Assembly: GCF_900106805.1 (NCBI RefSeq)
Contig: NZ_FNNP01000015.1
Location: 1-44,664 of the forward strand
Reading direction: 5' to 3'
Origin: Ruegeria halocynthiae
GTDB lineage: Bacteria > Pseudomonadota > Alphaproteobacteria > Rhodobacterales > Rhodobacteraceae
DNA length: 44,664 nucleotides
A program made the position numbers and the translations under genes. Positions 24,854-34,044 of the stretch are shown in pieces (positions within the stretch are counted from its first letter, which is position 1; every line of letters begins with the position of its first letter). Below the pieces are notes generated by a model. It saw nothing but the letters and a program-made list of their open reading frames with translations, was not told the origin of the DNA and did no database searches.

Positions 24854-26122
24854 ATGAAACACTCGCTTTATGCAGGCGCGGCGACGCTCGCCCTGATGGC
24901 GGGCGCTGCTCAGGCCGACAAGGTTACTGTTTTCGGACCGTGGTTGGGGCCGGATCAGGAGAATGTCGAAAAGGTTCTGGACGGCTTTGCTGCCGCGACG
25001 GGTCATGAGTACGCCTATGTCGGCTCGGACAGCTTTGAGCAGCAGATCAGGATCGATGCCGAGGCAGGATCGGCTCCGAATGTGTCTGTGTTCCCTCAGC
25101 CCGGTCTTGCGGCGGATATGGCAAAATCGGGTTTTCTGACCCCTCTGGGTGATGGCACCGGGAACTGGATCCGGGACAATTATGCAGCCGGTCAATCCTG
25201 GGTCGATCTAGGCACTTACCCCGGTGCCGATGGCGAAGATCATCTTTATGGCTTCTTTTACAAGGTCGATGTGAAATCGCTGGTCTGGTATGTGCCCGAG
25301 AATTTCGAAGATGCGGGTTATGAAGTGCCGACCACGATGGAAGAGCTCAAGGCGTTGACCGACCAGATCGTTGCAGATGGCGAGACGCCGTGGTGCATCG
25401 GTCTGGGTTCTGGCGGCGCAACCGGTTGGCCCGCGACGGACTGGGTCGAGGACATGATGCTGCGCACTCAGTCGCCCGAGGATTACGACGCTTGGGTCTC
25501 GAACGAGATGAAGTTCAACGACCCCAAGGTGATCGAAGCCATCGAGGAATTCGGAGCTTTCGCTCGCAATGATGACTATGTTGCAGGCGGCGCTGGAGCG
25601 GTCGCAACGACTGATTTCCGTGACAGCCCGAAGGGCATGTTCAGCTCACCTCCGCAATGTTACATGCATCGTCAGGCGTCGTTCATACCAGCCTTCTTTC
25701 CTGAGGGAGCTGTTGTGGGCGAGGATGCAGACTTTTTCTACTTTCCTGCCTATGAAGGAAAAGACCTCGGCAGCCCGGTATTGGGTGCCGGTACGCTTTG
25801 GGCGATCACCAATGACAGCCCGGCCGCGCACGATTTGATCGCTTATCTGCAAACACCCGAAGCGCACGAGATCTGGATGCAGCTGACTGGTTTCCTGACC
25901 CCGCATAAGGGGGTGGATACATCCTTGTTCTCGGACCCGACGCTGAAGAAGATGAACGACATTCTTCTGGGCGCGACCACATTCCGGTTTGACGGGTCCG
26001 ATCTGATGCCGGGTGGCGTTGGTGCGGGTACATTCTGGACAGGTATGGTCGACTATACCGGCGGCAAGCCAGCCCAAGAGGTTGCCGACGAAATCCAGTC
26101 CTCATGGGATGCGTTGAACTAA
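24854..26122 (+). CDS. aglE: ABC transporter alpha-glucoside-binding protein
   Basis: A 422-residue periplasmic binding protein with signal peptide MKHSLYAGAATLALMAGAAQA. It belongs to the family 1 extracellular solute-binding proteins, with segments such as WYVPENFEDAGYEVPTTMEEL and GATTFRFDGSDLMPGGVGAGTFW as in AglE of rhizobia. It captures alpha-glucosides such as sucrose, maltose or trehalose for AglFG. GGGAGGAG is five to six bases before the ATG. First gene of the operon. Confidence 0.92.
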   Translation: MKHSLYAGAATLALMAGAAQADKVTVFGPWLGPDQENVEKVLDGFAAATGHEYAYVGSDSFEQQIRIDAEAGSAPNVSVFPQPGLAADMAKSGFLTPLGDGTGNWIRDNYAAGQSWVDLGTYPGADGEDHLYGFFYKVDVKSLVWYVPENFEDAGYEVPTTMEELKALTDQIVADGETPWCIGLGSGGATGWPATDWVEDMMLRTQSPEDYDAWVSNEMKFNDPKVIEAIEEFGAFARNDDYVAGGAGAVATTDFRDSPKGMFSSPPQCYMHRQASFIPAFFPEGAVVGEDADFFYFPAYEGKDLGSPVLGAGTLWAITNDSPAAHDLIAYLQTPEAHEIWMQLTGFLTPHKGVDTSLFSDPTLKKMNDILLGATTFRFDGSDLMPGGVGAGTFWTGMVDYTGGKPAQEVADEIQSSWDALN

Positions 26123-26188
26123 GCAGGTCTGAGACCGGGTGGCCTGCACATCAGGCCGCCCAATTCCCCTTTCGCAACGGAGAGCGTC

Positions 26189-27196
26189 ATGCATCCGGCA
26201 TTTCAAGGCCTGCTGACCATCGCCATCGGCGTGTCGGGCTGTGTGGGCTATTTCTACCTGTCAAACCAGGTTCTGGACAAGGTTCTGTTCCCTGCACGTG
26301 GTCCGAATGTAGGCCGGAATATCAACCGCGCCAACATGATCCGACCCTGGCTGTTCCTGTTTCCCGCATTGCTCGCTCTGGGATTATATCTGGCCTATCC
26401 GGTCTTTGAGACGCTGCGCTTGTCGCTGACCGATCGCATCCCCGGAGGCGGTTATAAGTGGGTTGGCCTCGACAATTATCGCCAGATGGCCGCCGAGCCC
26501 AAATTCTGGGAAGCCATGCGCAACAATATGCTCTGGCTGATCGTGGTTCCAGCGATGTCGACCGCATTCGGGTTGCTGGTGGCACAACTCACTGACCGCA
26601 TCCGCTGGGGCAACGTGGCCAAGGCGCTGATCTTCATGCCGATGGCGATTTCGTTCGTGGGGGCCTCGGTGATCTGGAAACTGGTCTATGACACAAGACC
26701 GGCGGAACAAGATCAGATCGGCATCCTGAACGCGCTTTACATCTTCTTTGGCGGGGCCGAGCCGCAGACATGGCTGACGATTCCGTTCTGGAACAGCTTC
26801 TTCCTGATGATCGTTCTGGTCTGGATACAAACCGGTTTTGCCATGGTCATCCTCTCTGCCGCCTTGCGCGGCATCCCCGAGGAAACCATAGAGGCTGCCG
26901 TTCTGGACGGTGCAAACCCGTTCCAGATATTCTTCCGGATCAAGGTGCCGCAAATCAAGACAACCATTCTGGTGGTCTGGACGACGATCACAATCACCGT
27001 TCTCAAGGTCTTCGACATCGTTTTTGCCATGACCAACGGGCAATGGGAAACGCAGGTGCTGGCCAATTACATGTTCGACAAGCTGTTCCGCGCCAATGAC
27101 TGGGGTGTCGGGTCGGCTTCGGCCATGGTGATCATGCTGCTGGTGACACCGATCCTGATCTGGAACGTGCGCAATGCGCGCAAAGAAATGCAGTAG
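26189..27196 (+). CDS. aglF: ABC transporter permease for alpha-glucosides
   Basis: A 335-residue inner-membrane permease of the MalF type. Several membrane helices are visible, one at the N-terminus (GLLTIAIGVSGCVGYFYL), and the EAA loop EAAVLDGANPFQIFFRIKVPQIK that docks the ATPase. It pairs with AglG to form the channel. CGGAGAG precedes the ATG; 66 bases follow aglE. Confidence 0.92.
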   Translation: MHPAFQGLLTIAIGVSGCVGYFYLSNQVLDKVLFPARGPNVGRNINRANMIRPWLFLFPALLALGLYLAYPVFETLRLSLTDRIPGGGYKWVGLDNYRQMAAEPKFWEAMRNNMLWLIVVPAMSTAFGLLVAQLTDRIRWGNVAKALIFMPMAISFVGASVIWKLVYDTRPAEQDQIGILNALYIFFGGAEPQTWLTIPFWNSFFLMIVLVWIQTGFAMVILSAALRGIPEETIEAAVLDGANPFQIFFRIKVPQIKTTILVVWTTITITVLKVFDIVFAMTNGQWETQVLANYMFDKLFRANDWGVGSASAMVIMLLVTPILIWNVRNARKEMQ

Positions 27197-27207
27197 AGGA
27201 GGGCGGC

Positions 27208-28356
27208 ATGAACGATATTGCAGGAACCAAACCGGCCCTCAGATGGGCGGTCCATGCCTCGGTCCTTCTTTTGGTGGTGCTGTGGGTCTTCCCGACACTG
27301 GGTCTGCTGATTTCATCCTTCCGGACGGCGGATCAGATTGCGACCAGCGGTTGGTGGAGATCACTGTTTCCATCCGAGCAGAACCTGACGCTGCGCAGCG
27401 CCGCGCCCGAGACGCAGGTGCTTGAGAACGGGCTTTATGTCATTAAGGGTAATCTGTTTGACGCCGGTGTTACGGCCAAGATTTCGCAATGGGGCGTAAG
27501 CTCTCGCGCGATTGATGCGTTCAAACCGGGCGAAACGGCTGAGTTGCGCCGTGGTGGCGAGATCACAGTCGACGCCGATGGCAACTATCGCATGGAAAAC
27601 ACCGAAGAATTCTCGGGCAGTCGCGGTGCGCGTGTATTTGTAACCGCCGAGCTTCCACCCGAGTTTACGCTGGGCAATTATCACAAGGTGCTGCTGGCCG
27701 AAGACAGCACCGACAGTATGGGCAAGGCCTTCTTCAATACACTCACGGTCACGATCCCGGCAACGATCATCCCGATCCTTGTCGCCGCTTTTGCGGCCTA
27801 TGCGCTGGCATGGATGGATTTTCCGGGCCGTGCCCTGCTGATTGCAGCGGTGGTCGGTTTGCTGGTTGTTCCTTTGCAATTGGCGCTGATCCCGCTGCTG
27901 AAGCTTCATCTGAGCATCGGTATACCCAAAGGGTATCTGGGCGTGTGGCTCGCGCATACCGGCTTTGGAATGCCGCTGGCGATCTATCTGCTGCGCAATT
28001 ACATGGCCGGGCTACCCCGCGATCTGATCGAAAACGCGCGGGTCGACGGCGCAACCGAGTTTCAGATATTCACCAAACTGATCCTGCCGCTCAGCTTCCC
28101 TGCGCTGGCTTCATTTGCGATCTTTCAGTTCCTGTGGACATGGAACGATCTGCTGGTTGCCAAGGTGTTTCTGATCGATGCCACGGGTCAGACGACGGTG
28201 ATGACCAACCGAATTGTTGAGTTGCTGGGCACACGGGGCGGCAACTGGGAAATCCTTGCCACGGCGGCGTTCGTTTCAATCGCGGTGCCGCTGGTGGTCT
28301 TCTTTGCGATGCAAAAATATCTGGTTCGCGGTCTGTTGGCCGGATCCGTAAAATAA
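27208..28356 (+). CDS. aglG: ABC transporter permease for alpha-glucosides
   Basis: A 382-residue permease of the MalG type. After the first membrane helix (WAVHASVLLLVVLWVFPTLGLLI) there is a periplasmic insertion of about 120 residues, as usual in AglG, then the five-helix permease core. The EAA loop is ENARVDGATEFQIFTKLILPLS. Eleven bases separate it from aglF; a GAGGAGGG site lies before the ATG. Confidence 0.92.
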   Translation: MNDIAGTKPALRWAVHASVLLLVVLWVFPTLGLLISSFRTADQIATSGWWRSLFPSEQNLTLRSAAPETQVLENGLYVIKGNLFDAGVTAKISQWGVSSRAIDAFKPGETAELRRGGEITVDADGNYRMENTEEFSGSRGARVFVTAELPPEFTLGNYHKVLLAEDSTDSMGKAFFNTLTVTIPATIIPILVAAFAAYALAWMDFPGRALLIAAVVGLLVVPLQLALIPLLKLHLSIGIPKGYLGVWLAHTGFGMPLAIYLLRNYMAGLPRDLIENARVDGATEFQIFTKLILPLSFPALASFAIFQFLWTWNDLLVAKVFLIDATGQTTVMTNRIVELLGTRGGNWEILATAAFVSIAVPLVVFFAMQKYLVRGLLAGSVK

Positions 28357-28365
28357 GGGCGTGTG

Positions 28366-30021
28366 ATGAACGTGCAGACCAACGCAACATTTTCCAAAGC
28401 AACCAAAGCGACATCGGACTGGTGGCGGGGCGGTGTGATCTATCAAATCTATCCGCGCAGCTTTCAGGACAGCAACGGCGATGGGATTGGAGACCTTAAG
28501 GGTATCACTCAGCGGCTGGGCTACATCGCGTCTCTGGGCGTCGATGCGATCTGGATTTCGCCATTCTTTAAATCTCCGATGAAGGATTTTGGGTATGATG
28601 TCAGCGACTATCGCGATGTTGATCCGATGTTCGGCACGATGGCGGATTTCAGGGATTTGTTGGATCAGGCGCATTCGCACGGGTTGAAAGTCATGATCGA
28701 CCTCGTGCTGTCCCACACCTCGGATCAGCACCCGTGGTTTGGCGAGAGCCGCGCCAACCGTGAGAACCCAAAATCTGACTGGTACGTCTGGGCCGATCCT
28801 AAGCCGGACGGGACGCCACCGAATAACTGGCTGTCGATCTTTGGTGGTTCGGCCTGGCAGTGGGATGCGCGGCGTCTGCAATATTACCTGCACAATTTCT
28901 TGACCTCGCAGCCGGATCTGAATTTCCATTGCAAAGATGTTCAAGATGCATTGCTGGATGTGGCCCGATTCTGGTTGGACCTGGGGGTCGACGGGTTCCG
29001 TTTGGACACGATCAACTTCTATTTCCACGACGCTCAGCTGCGCGACAATCCCGGCCTCCCCATGGATCAGCGCAACGCATCCATTGCGCCAATGGTGAAC
29101 CCGTATAACCATCAGGATCACCTGTTTTCTAAAAGCCAGCCCGAGAACATCGCCTTCCTCGAACGTCTTCGCGCGCTGACTGACGAATACGAAGGCCGCG
29201 CCTGTCTGGGTGAGGTCGGCGACGCGCAGCGCGGGCTTGAGATCATGGGCGAATACACACGCGGCGATAAGCGGATGCACATGTGCTATGCTTTCGAGTT
29301 CCTTGAAAAGCGGGCTTTGACGGCAGCTTACGCAAAGCAGGTTTTTGACCAGCTTGAGGACAAGGCGGGTGATGCATGGCCCTGCTGGGCCTTCTCAAAC
29401 CACGATGTTCAACGCCATGCTTCGCGCTGGGGTTTGGACGATGCAGCTATCCGGCAGCACGCCGTTCTCATGATGTGCCTGCGTGGCTCGGCTTGCCTGT
29501 ATCAGGGTGAGGAACTGGGTCTGCCCGAGGCGGATGTTGCGTTTGAAGATTTGCAAGACCCTTATGGCATCGAGTTCTGGCCCGAGTTCAAGGGCCGTGA
29601 TGGATGCCGCACGCCGATGGTCTGGGCTGCGCAGGATGAACAATCCGGGTTCAGTTCAAGTCGACCGTGGTTGCCTGTCAGTTCCGCACAAGCTGAACGG
29701 GCTGTGGACAGATTGGAGCAGGATCCGCAATCGACGCTGCACCATTACCGCAGGGCGATTGCACTGCGCCATACATATTCGGCGCTGATGTCCGGGGCGC
29801 AGACCGGGATGTCGCAGATCGGATCGGTTCTGACCTTCACTCGCGAAGATGCAACAGAGCAGGTGTTTTGCGCCTTCAACATGGGTTCAGAGCCCGCAGA
29901 ACTTGAACTACCCGGAGGCGACTGGCGTGTGATCGGGGAGGATTTGGGCGGCGTTCGCGGGGAAGGCACGGTAACGCTGAGCGCCGCTCAATTCTGTCTG
30001 CTGGCTCGGGAAAAGAGGTAA
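28366..30021 (+). CDS. aglA: GH13 alpha-glucosidase
   Basis: A 551-residue cytoplasmic glycoside hydrolase family 13 enzyme (oligo-1,6-glucosidase / AglA group). It shows VIYQIYPRSFQDSNGDGIGDL, the catalytic nucleophile Asp in VDGFRLDTINFY, the acid/base Glu in ACLGEVGD and the transition-state Asp in AFSNHDVQRH. It splits imported alpha-glucosides to glucose and a second sugar. The ATG at 28366 is preferred over the adjacent GTG because AAGGG is correctly spaced. It is ten bases after aglG. Confidence 0.93.
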   Translation: MNVQTNATFSKATKATSDWWRGGVIYQIYPRSFQDSNGDGIGDLKGITQRLGYIASLGVDAIWISPFFKSPMKDFGYDVSDYRDVDPMFGTMADFRDLLDQAHSHGLKVMIDLVLSHTSDQHPWFGESRANRENPKSDWYVWADPKPDGTPPNNWLSIFGGSAWQWDARRLQYYLHNFLTSQPDLNFHCKDVQDALLDVARFWLDLGVDGFRLDTINFYFHDAQLRDNPGLPMDQRNASIAPMVNPYNHQDHLFSKSQPENIAFLERLRALTDEYEGRACLGEVGDAQRGLEIMGEYTRGDKRMHMCYAFEFLEKRALTAAYAKQVFDQLEDKAGDAWPCWAFSNHDVQRHASRWGLDDAAIRQHAVLMMCLRGSACLYQGEELGLPEADVAFEDLQDPYGIEFWPEFKGRDGCRTPMVWAAQDEQSGFSSSRPWLPVSSAQAERAVDRLEQDPQSTLHHYRRAIALRHTYSALMSGAQTGMSQIGSVLTFTREDATEQVFCAFNMGSEPAELELPGGDWRVIGEDLGGVRGEGTVTLSAAQFCLLAREKR

Positions 30022-30024
30022 ACT

Positions 30025-31107
30025 ATGTCGGAACTCAAACTCACGGATGTGGCTAAATCCTATGGCCCGGTCGATGTTCTGAAACATATCGATCTTGAAA
30101 TCGAGCAGGGCGAACTGATTGTCTTTGTCGGTCCGTCTGGGTGTGGCAAATCCACTTTGCTGCGGATGATTGCGGGCCTTGAAAAGATCACGGGCGGCAC
30201 GCTTGAAATCGAAGGGCTGGTTGTCAACGATGTTCCACCAGCACAGCGGGGCATCGCAATGGTGTTCCAGTCCTATGCGCTCTACCCGCATATGACCGTG
30301 CGTGAGAACATGGCCTTCGCGCTCAAGATTGCCAAGATGCCCAATGCTGAAGTCGACGCTGCGGTAGAGCGTGCGGCCCAAATCCTGCAACTTGAACCTT
30401 TGTTGGATCGCCTTCCCAAGGCACTTTCCGGTGGGCAGCGCCAGCGGGTTGCGATTGGCCGCGCGATCGTGCGTGATCCGAAGGTTTATCTGTTCGACGA
30501 GCCACTTTCGAACCTTGACGCTGCCCTACGAGTGGCCACGCGGATCGAGATCGCGCGGCTCAAGGAAGCAATGCCAGATAGCACGATGATCTACGTCACC
30601 CACGATCAGGTCGAGGCGATGACGCTGGCCAGCCGCATCGTGGTTCTGGCCGACAAGGGGATCGCGCAGGTAGGTACACCGCTGGAGCTTTATGAGACGC
30701 CTGACAACGAGTTCGTCGCCCAGTTCATTGGCTCCCCTTCGATGAACCTGTTGCCGGGCATTATCACCGCGACCGGAGAGACGACGACGGTGACGCTGGA
30801 TGACGGTGGCGTGGCGGTCTCCTCAATTCCGACCGTTGCTGGTGACGAAGGTAAGGCCGTCAACATCGGTGTGCGACCCGAGGATTTGGTGATGACCGAG
30901 GGGGCCTCAGTCTACGCGGGCGTGGTTGATTTTACCGAAGCCCTGGGCGAGGTCACGTTGCTTTACTTCGCTGCACCCGAAGGCCGAGAGACAGTAGTCG
31001 CCAAGCTACCCGGTATTCAGCGCAACCTGCGTGGTCAAGCTGTCTCGGTCACGGCTGCACCCGACAAGGTGCATCTGTTCCACAATGGACGGTCGATGCG
31101 GCGTTAG
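30025..31107 (+). CDS. aglK: ABC transporter ATP-binding protein for alpha-glucosides
   Basis: A 360-residue MalK/UgpC-type ATPase. Walker A is GPSGCGKS (36-43), the signature ALSGGQRQRVAIGRAIV, Walker B VYLFDEPLSNLDA and switch His in YVTHDQVEA. The C-terminal TOBE-type regulatory domain follows (about 240-360). It energises AglFG. Three bases separate it from aglA. No clear terminator follows; the next sequence holds the remnant of an aminotransferase gene on the other strand. Confidence 0.94.
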   Translation: MSELKLTDVAKSYGPVDVLKHIDLEIEQGELIVFVGPSGCGKSTLLRMIAGLEKITGGTLEIEGLVVNDVPPAQRGIAMVFQSYALYPHMTVRENMAFALKIAKMPNAEVDAAVERAAQILQLEPLLDRLPKALSGGQRQRVAIGRAIVRDPKVYLFDEPLSNLDAALRVATRIEIARLKEAMPDSTMIYVTHDQVEAMTLASRIVVLADKGIAQVGTPLELYETPDNEFVAQFIGSPSMNLLPGIITATGETTTVTLDDGGVAVSSIPTVAGDEGKAVNIGVRPEDLVMTEGASVYAGVVDFTEALGEVTLLYFAAPEGRETVVAKLPGIQRNLRGQAVSVTAAPDKVHLFHNGRSMRR

Positions 31108-31204
31108 CTCTGTCTCGCAAGGCAATCGGATACCTTCCCAACCCTTCCCGAAGGATTGACGGTGTATTGGCGTAGGCGTTTTCGGCCCACAGTGGGATAG
31201 GCGT

Positions 31205-31486
31205 CACCTCGGCGCCGAATGTACAATGGGTGACGATGATATTCTCGCGCTTTTTGGTGTTCATACAGGCCGCAGATCGCATCGCGCAGCCGACCCGAGC
31301 GCCGGATCGCACCATAGTCATCTTCATCCCCAGCAATTCGGACAGATCATCCGAGTTCCGCTCGGCGAGCTGCAGAAACTTGGTGATGGTCAGGCTTTCG
31401 ACACAGGTTTCCGCAGGACGATAGGCGCATCTGGCTTCCCATTCGCCCATCCAGATTTCGACGCCAATGGGCTCGATCTTGATCAT
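31205..31486 (-). pseudogene. 5' remnant of a class I/II PLP aminotransferase
   Basis: The first 57 codons read KIEPIGVEIWMGEWEARC then AYRPAETCVESLTI and LLGMKMT, which from memory is the start of a fold-type I aminotransferase family (capreomycidine synthase-like). At about 31315 the match moves to another frame (YGAIRRSGRLRDAICGLYEH), then returns near 31246 to the first frame (ENIIVTHCTFGAE). One small deletion and one compensating change explain this. After residue about 92 the similarity ends and the gene is truncated, running into aglK. The PLP-lysine half is missing. It probably once belonged to the catabolic cluster on its left-reading strand. Confidence 0.7.
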
Positions 31487-31550
31487 GGTATCCTGTCAGA
31501 TTGTGCCGGTTGCATCGATCCCGTGGCGCAGGCGCAAGAACAACCAAACC

Positions 31551-32828
31551 TTAGTCAGGATTGATCGCCGCAACCGCGGCCTGAACAGCGTCATGGGTCA
31601 AGTCCAGATCTGCCTGCGTCACTGCCATCGAGGGGTAGAGTTTTCCCGGAGATTTGAACACGCCCTTCTCGCGCAACACCGCGTTGTAGCGCGCATTGCG
31701 GCTGGGATCGTCATGAGCCGCACTGCGATAGTTACAGCAGGATTGGTCTGTGAAATAGATGTCGAACAGGGTTTCATCCCCACAAATCTGATGGGCGATC
31801 CCGGCTTTGACTAACGCGTCAGACTGCATCACTTGCAGCTTGCGCCCGACATCCCGCAGATGGTCATAGGCACCGGCGCGGGCCAGAATCTCCATTGTTT
31901 TCAAGCCTGCGGCTGCGGCGACGGGATTGCCCGACAACGTGCCCAGTTGCATCAGCCATTTGTCGGCGCCGACCTTACCCTTATCAAAATGCTGCATGAT
32001 CTCGGCGCTGGCCCCAAGTGCCGCCAGCGGGAAACCGCCGCCGATGATTTTGCCCAAAGTGCAGATATCCGGCGTCACGCCATAGCGCTCTTGCGCGCCG
32101 CCATATGACAACCGGAATCCTGTTACGATCTCGTCGAAGATCAGCAGCACATTGTGTGTGTCGCACAGATCGCGCAACCCCTGCAGATAGCCTGGTGCAG
32201 GCGGTATGATCCGTTGCACGGGCTCGACTATTATTGCGGCCACGTTGTCATATTCTGCCAACAGCGCAGCCACGGCTTCAAGGTCGTTGTAAGGCGCAAT
32301 CAGCATCTGGTCGACAACGCCTTGCAGGATACCTGCACTATCCGGCACCGCTTGGGGGAAGTTGACGCGCTTAGCAGGGGCCAGGCTCATTTGTGCCTCG
32401 GCGCTCATACCGTGATAGCCGCCTTCGAACTTCAGGATTTTGTCCTTGCCGGTATAAGCACGCGCCAGCCGGATCGCATACATATCCGCCTCACCACCCG
32501 AGGCGACAAAACGTACCTGTTCGCAGCATGGCACGGCGCCGACGATTGCCTCAGCCAGTTCCACACCCTTGCTGTTATTGGCAAAGAAGGTCATGCCCTT
32601 GGGGAGCTGTTCCAGCACGGCCTCCATCACTTCGGGGTGGCCGTGGCCCAGCAGCATTGGGCCGGACCCGATCAGATAGTCAACATACTCCTTGCCGTCC
32701 TCATCCCAGACGCGGCTGCCTTCGCCGCGTGCGATGAGGATACCGGGCTCAAAATTGCCAAACCCTCCGGCCGGCAAAACCTGTTCGGCGCGTGCGATCC
32801 ATTCGGATTGAGTATGCGTTTTCAACAT
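31551..32828 (-). CDS. Class III aminotransferase, HemL-like
   Basis: A 425-residue PLP enzyme of the glutamate-1-semialdehyde aminomutase / class III aminotransferase group. Visible features: SGPMLLGHGHPEV, the phosphate-binding SGGEADMYAIRLARAYTG, FEGGYHGMS, the cofactor Asp in LLIFDEIVTGFR and the Schiff-base Lys in TLGKIIGGGFPLAALG. It is probably not the heme-pathway enzyme, given its context in a catabolic operon. Similar genes act on amino acids or omega-amino acids. It begins three bases after the enolase-superfamily gene. Confidence 0.85.
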   Translation of the reverse strand: MLKTHTQSEWIARAEQVLPAGGFGNFEPGILIARGEGSRVWDEDGKEYVDYLIGSGPMLLGHGHPEVMEAVLEQLPKGMTFFANNSKGVELAEAIVGAVPCCEQVRFVASGGEADMYAIRLARAYTGKDKILKFEGGYHGMSAEAQMSLAPAKRVNFPQAVPDSAGILQGVVDQMLIAPYNDLEAVAALLAEYDNVAAIIVEPVQRIIPPAPGYLQGLRDLCDTHNVLLIFDEIVTGFRLSYGGAQERYGVTPDICTLGKIIGGGFPLAALGASAEIMQHFDKGKVGADKWLMQLGTLSGNPVAAAAGLKTMEILARAGAYDHLRDVGRKLQVMQSDALVKAGIAHQICGDETLFDIYFTDQSCCNYRSAAHDDPSRNARYNAVLREKGVFKSPGKLYPSMAVTQADLDLTHDAVQAAVAAINPD

Positions 32829-32831
32829 CTG

Positions 32832-33935
32832 TCAGACCACTTCCAAAATCGGATTTCCAAGGAGTTCCGGGGCGGGCGCCACGCCGAGCCCCGGACCATC
32901 AGGCGGTGCGATACGACCATCCGCGCGCTCCGGCGCATCCGGGCACAGACGCGGTGAGACATAAGCCGACAGATCGCAGGTGTTCATCAGCGAACCATGC
33001 GGTGTGGACGCCGCAAAATGCAACGAAGCGGCGGTCACAATATCGGAGCCCCAGGTACATTCGGCGCATATCTCGGCCCCCAGATGAACCGACAGATCAC
33101 GGGCGCGGCGCATTGCCGACAGGCCGCCGAATTTAGAGAGTTTCAGCGCAACCGCGCCCATGCAGCCCAACTCTGATGCGCGCATCAGTGAGGCCAGATC
33201 GTGCGCGTTTTCGTCGATTTTCATCGGCAAGCCTGTGGCCTGACGTACCGCGGCGCAATCATCCAGCGTCTTGCAGGGCTGTTCAAGCATGATGTCCAGA
33301 TGCGCTATGGAGCGGCCTGTTCGCGTGGCGTGCAGGCGGGATGCACCACAGTTCCAGTCGCCATAAACCAGCGGGCCAGGACCAACGGCCTCGCGCACTT
33401 TGATCAACCGTTCTGCATCTGCCTGCCAATCGCCCTCGACCCCGAGTTTGACCTGGAACTGTCGGATGCCGGTCTGAAAGGCGGTTTTGGCGATCCGAAC
33501 CATCTCGTCCGGCGCGATGCAGGTGATTGAGTGATAGAGCGGCATGTCCCTGCGCGTCCGCCCTCCGAGCAGGGTGTAAAGCGGTTGCCCCGTGGCCTTA
33601 CCGAACAGGTCCCACAAGGCAATATCGACAATCGACTTGGCGTAAGCGTGGCCCTGCAGAAAGCCATCCAGCTTGCACATTTGTGCTTCCACACCAAACG
33701 GAGGCATGCCGATGATTTCAGAACCCATCTCGGCCACCGCGCTTGGCACACCCTTTGCAAAGGCGGGCAGGTAATGCGGGATCGGGCAAACCTCACCCCA
33801 GCCTTTCAAGCCAGTATCGGTTTCGAGGCAGAGAACATGGGTTTCAACAGTGGCACAGGTTTTGTCGTCGGCCATGTAATAAGTTTCGTGGCTGGTGAGA
33901 TCGACCGACCAGAGGCTTAACTTTATGATTTTCAT
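32832..33935 (-). CDS. Enolase-superfamily enzyme, HpbD-like betaine epimerase
   Basis: A 367-residue member of the mandelate racemase / muconate lactonizing group. Catalytic lysines are visible in FQVKLG (Lys163) and ALKLSKFGG (Lys265), with metal ligands Asp193 (YGDWN), Glu219 (MLEQP) and Asp241-Glu242 (IDE). From memory these lysine numbers match HpbD, the 4-hydroxyproline betaine 2-epimerase, also about this length. Two lysines on opposite faces suit 1,1-proton transfer (epimerisation). Demethylase-type enzymes in the cluster fit a betaine pathway. An alternative is cis-3-hydroxyproline dehydration. It is 109 bases after the next enolase-superfamily gene. Confidence 0.75.
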   Translation of the reverse strand: MKIIKLSLWSVDLTSHETYYMADDKTCATVETHVLCLETDTGLKGWGEVCPIPHYLPAFAKGVPSAVAEMGSEIIGMPPFGVEAQMCKLDGFLQGHAYAKSIVDIALWDLFGKATGQPLYTLLGGRTRRDMPLYHSITCIAPDEMVRIAKTAFQTGIRQFQVKLGVEGDWQADAERLIKVREAVGPGPLVYGDWNCGASRLHATRTGRSIAHLDIMLEQPCKTLDDCAAVRQATGLPMKIDENAHDLASLMRASELGCMGAVALKLSKFGGLSAMRRARDLSVHLGAEICAECTWGSDIVTAASLHFAASTPHGSLMNTCDLSAYVSPRLCPDAPERADGRIAPPDGPGLGVAPAPELLGNPILEVV

Positions 33936-34044
33936 ATAGTCTACCCCTCGGGGTTAGGTGGAGTTTGGTTGGAGAGGGTAGCCGCTTTCTTGACCGTTGG
34001 CCCATTCAATCCCTGTGATATCTGGGGCCAGAAGACGAGGCAAA

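Noticed and set aside
28276..29280. Long minus-strand ORF (334 codons)
   Set aside because: Antisense to aglA with its intact GH13 catalytic residues; no start signal.
32154..32957. Plus-strand ORF (267 codons)
   Set aside because: Antisense to the class III aminotransferase, which has all cofactor-binding motifs.
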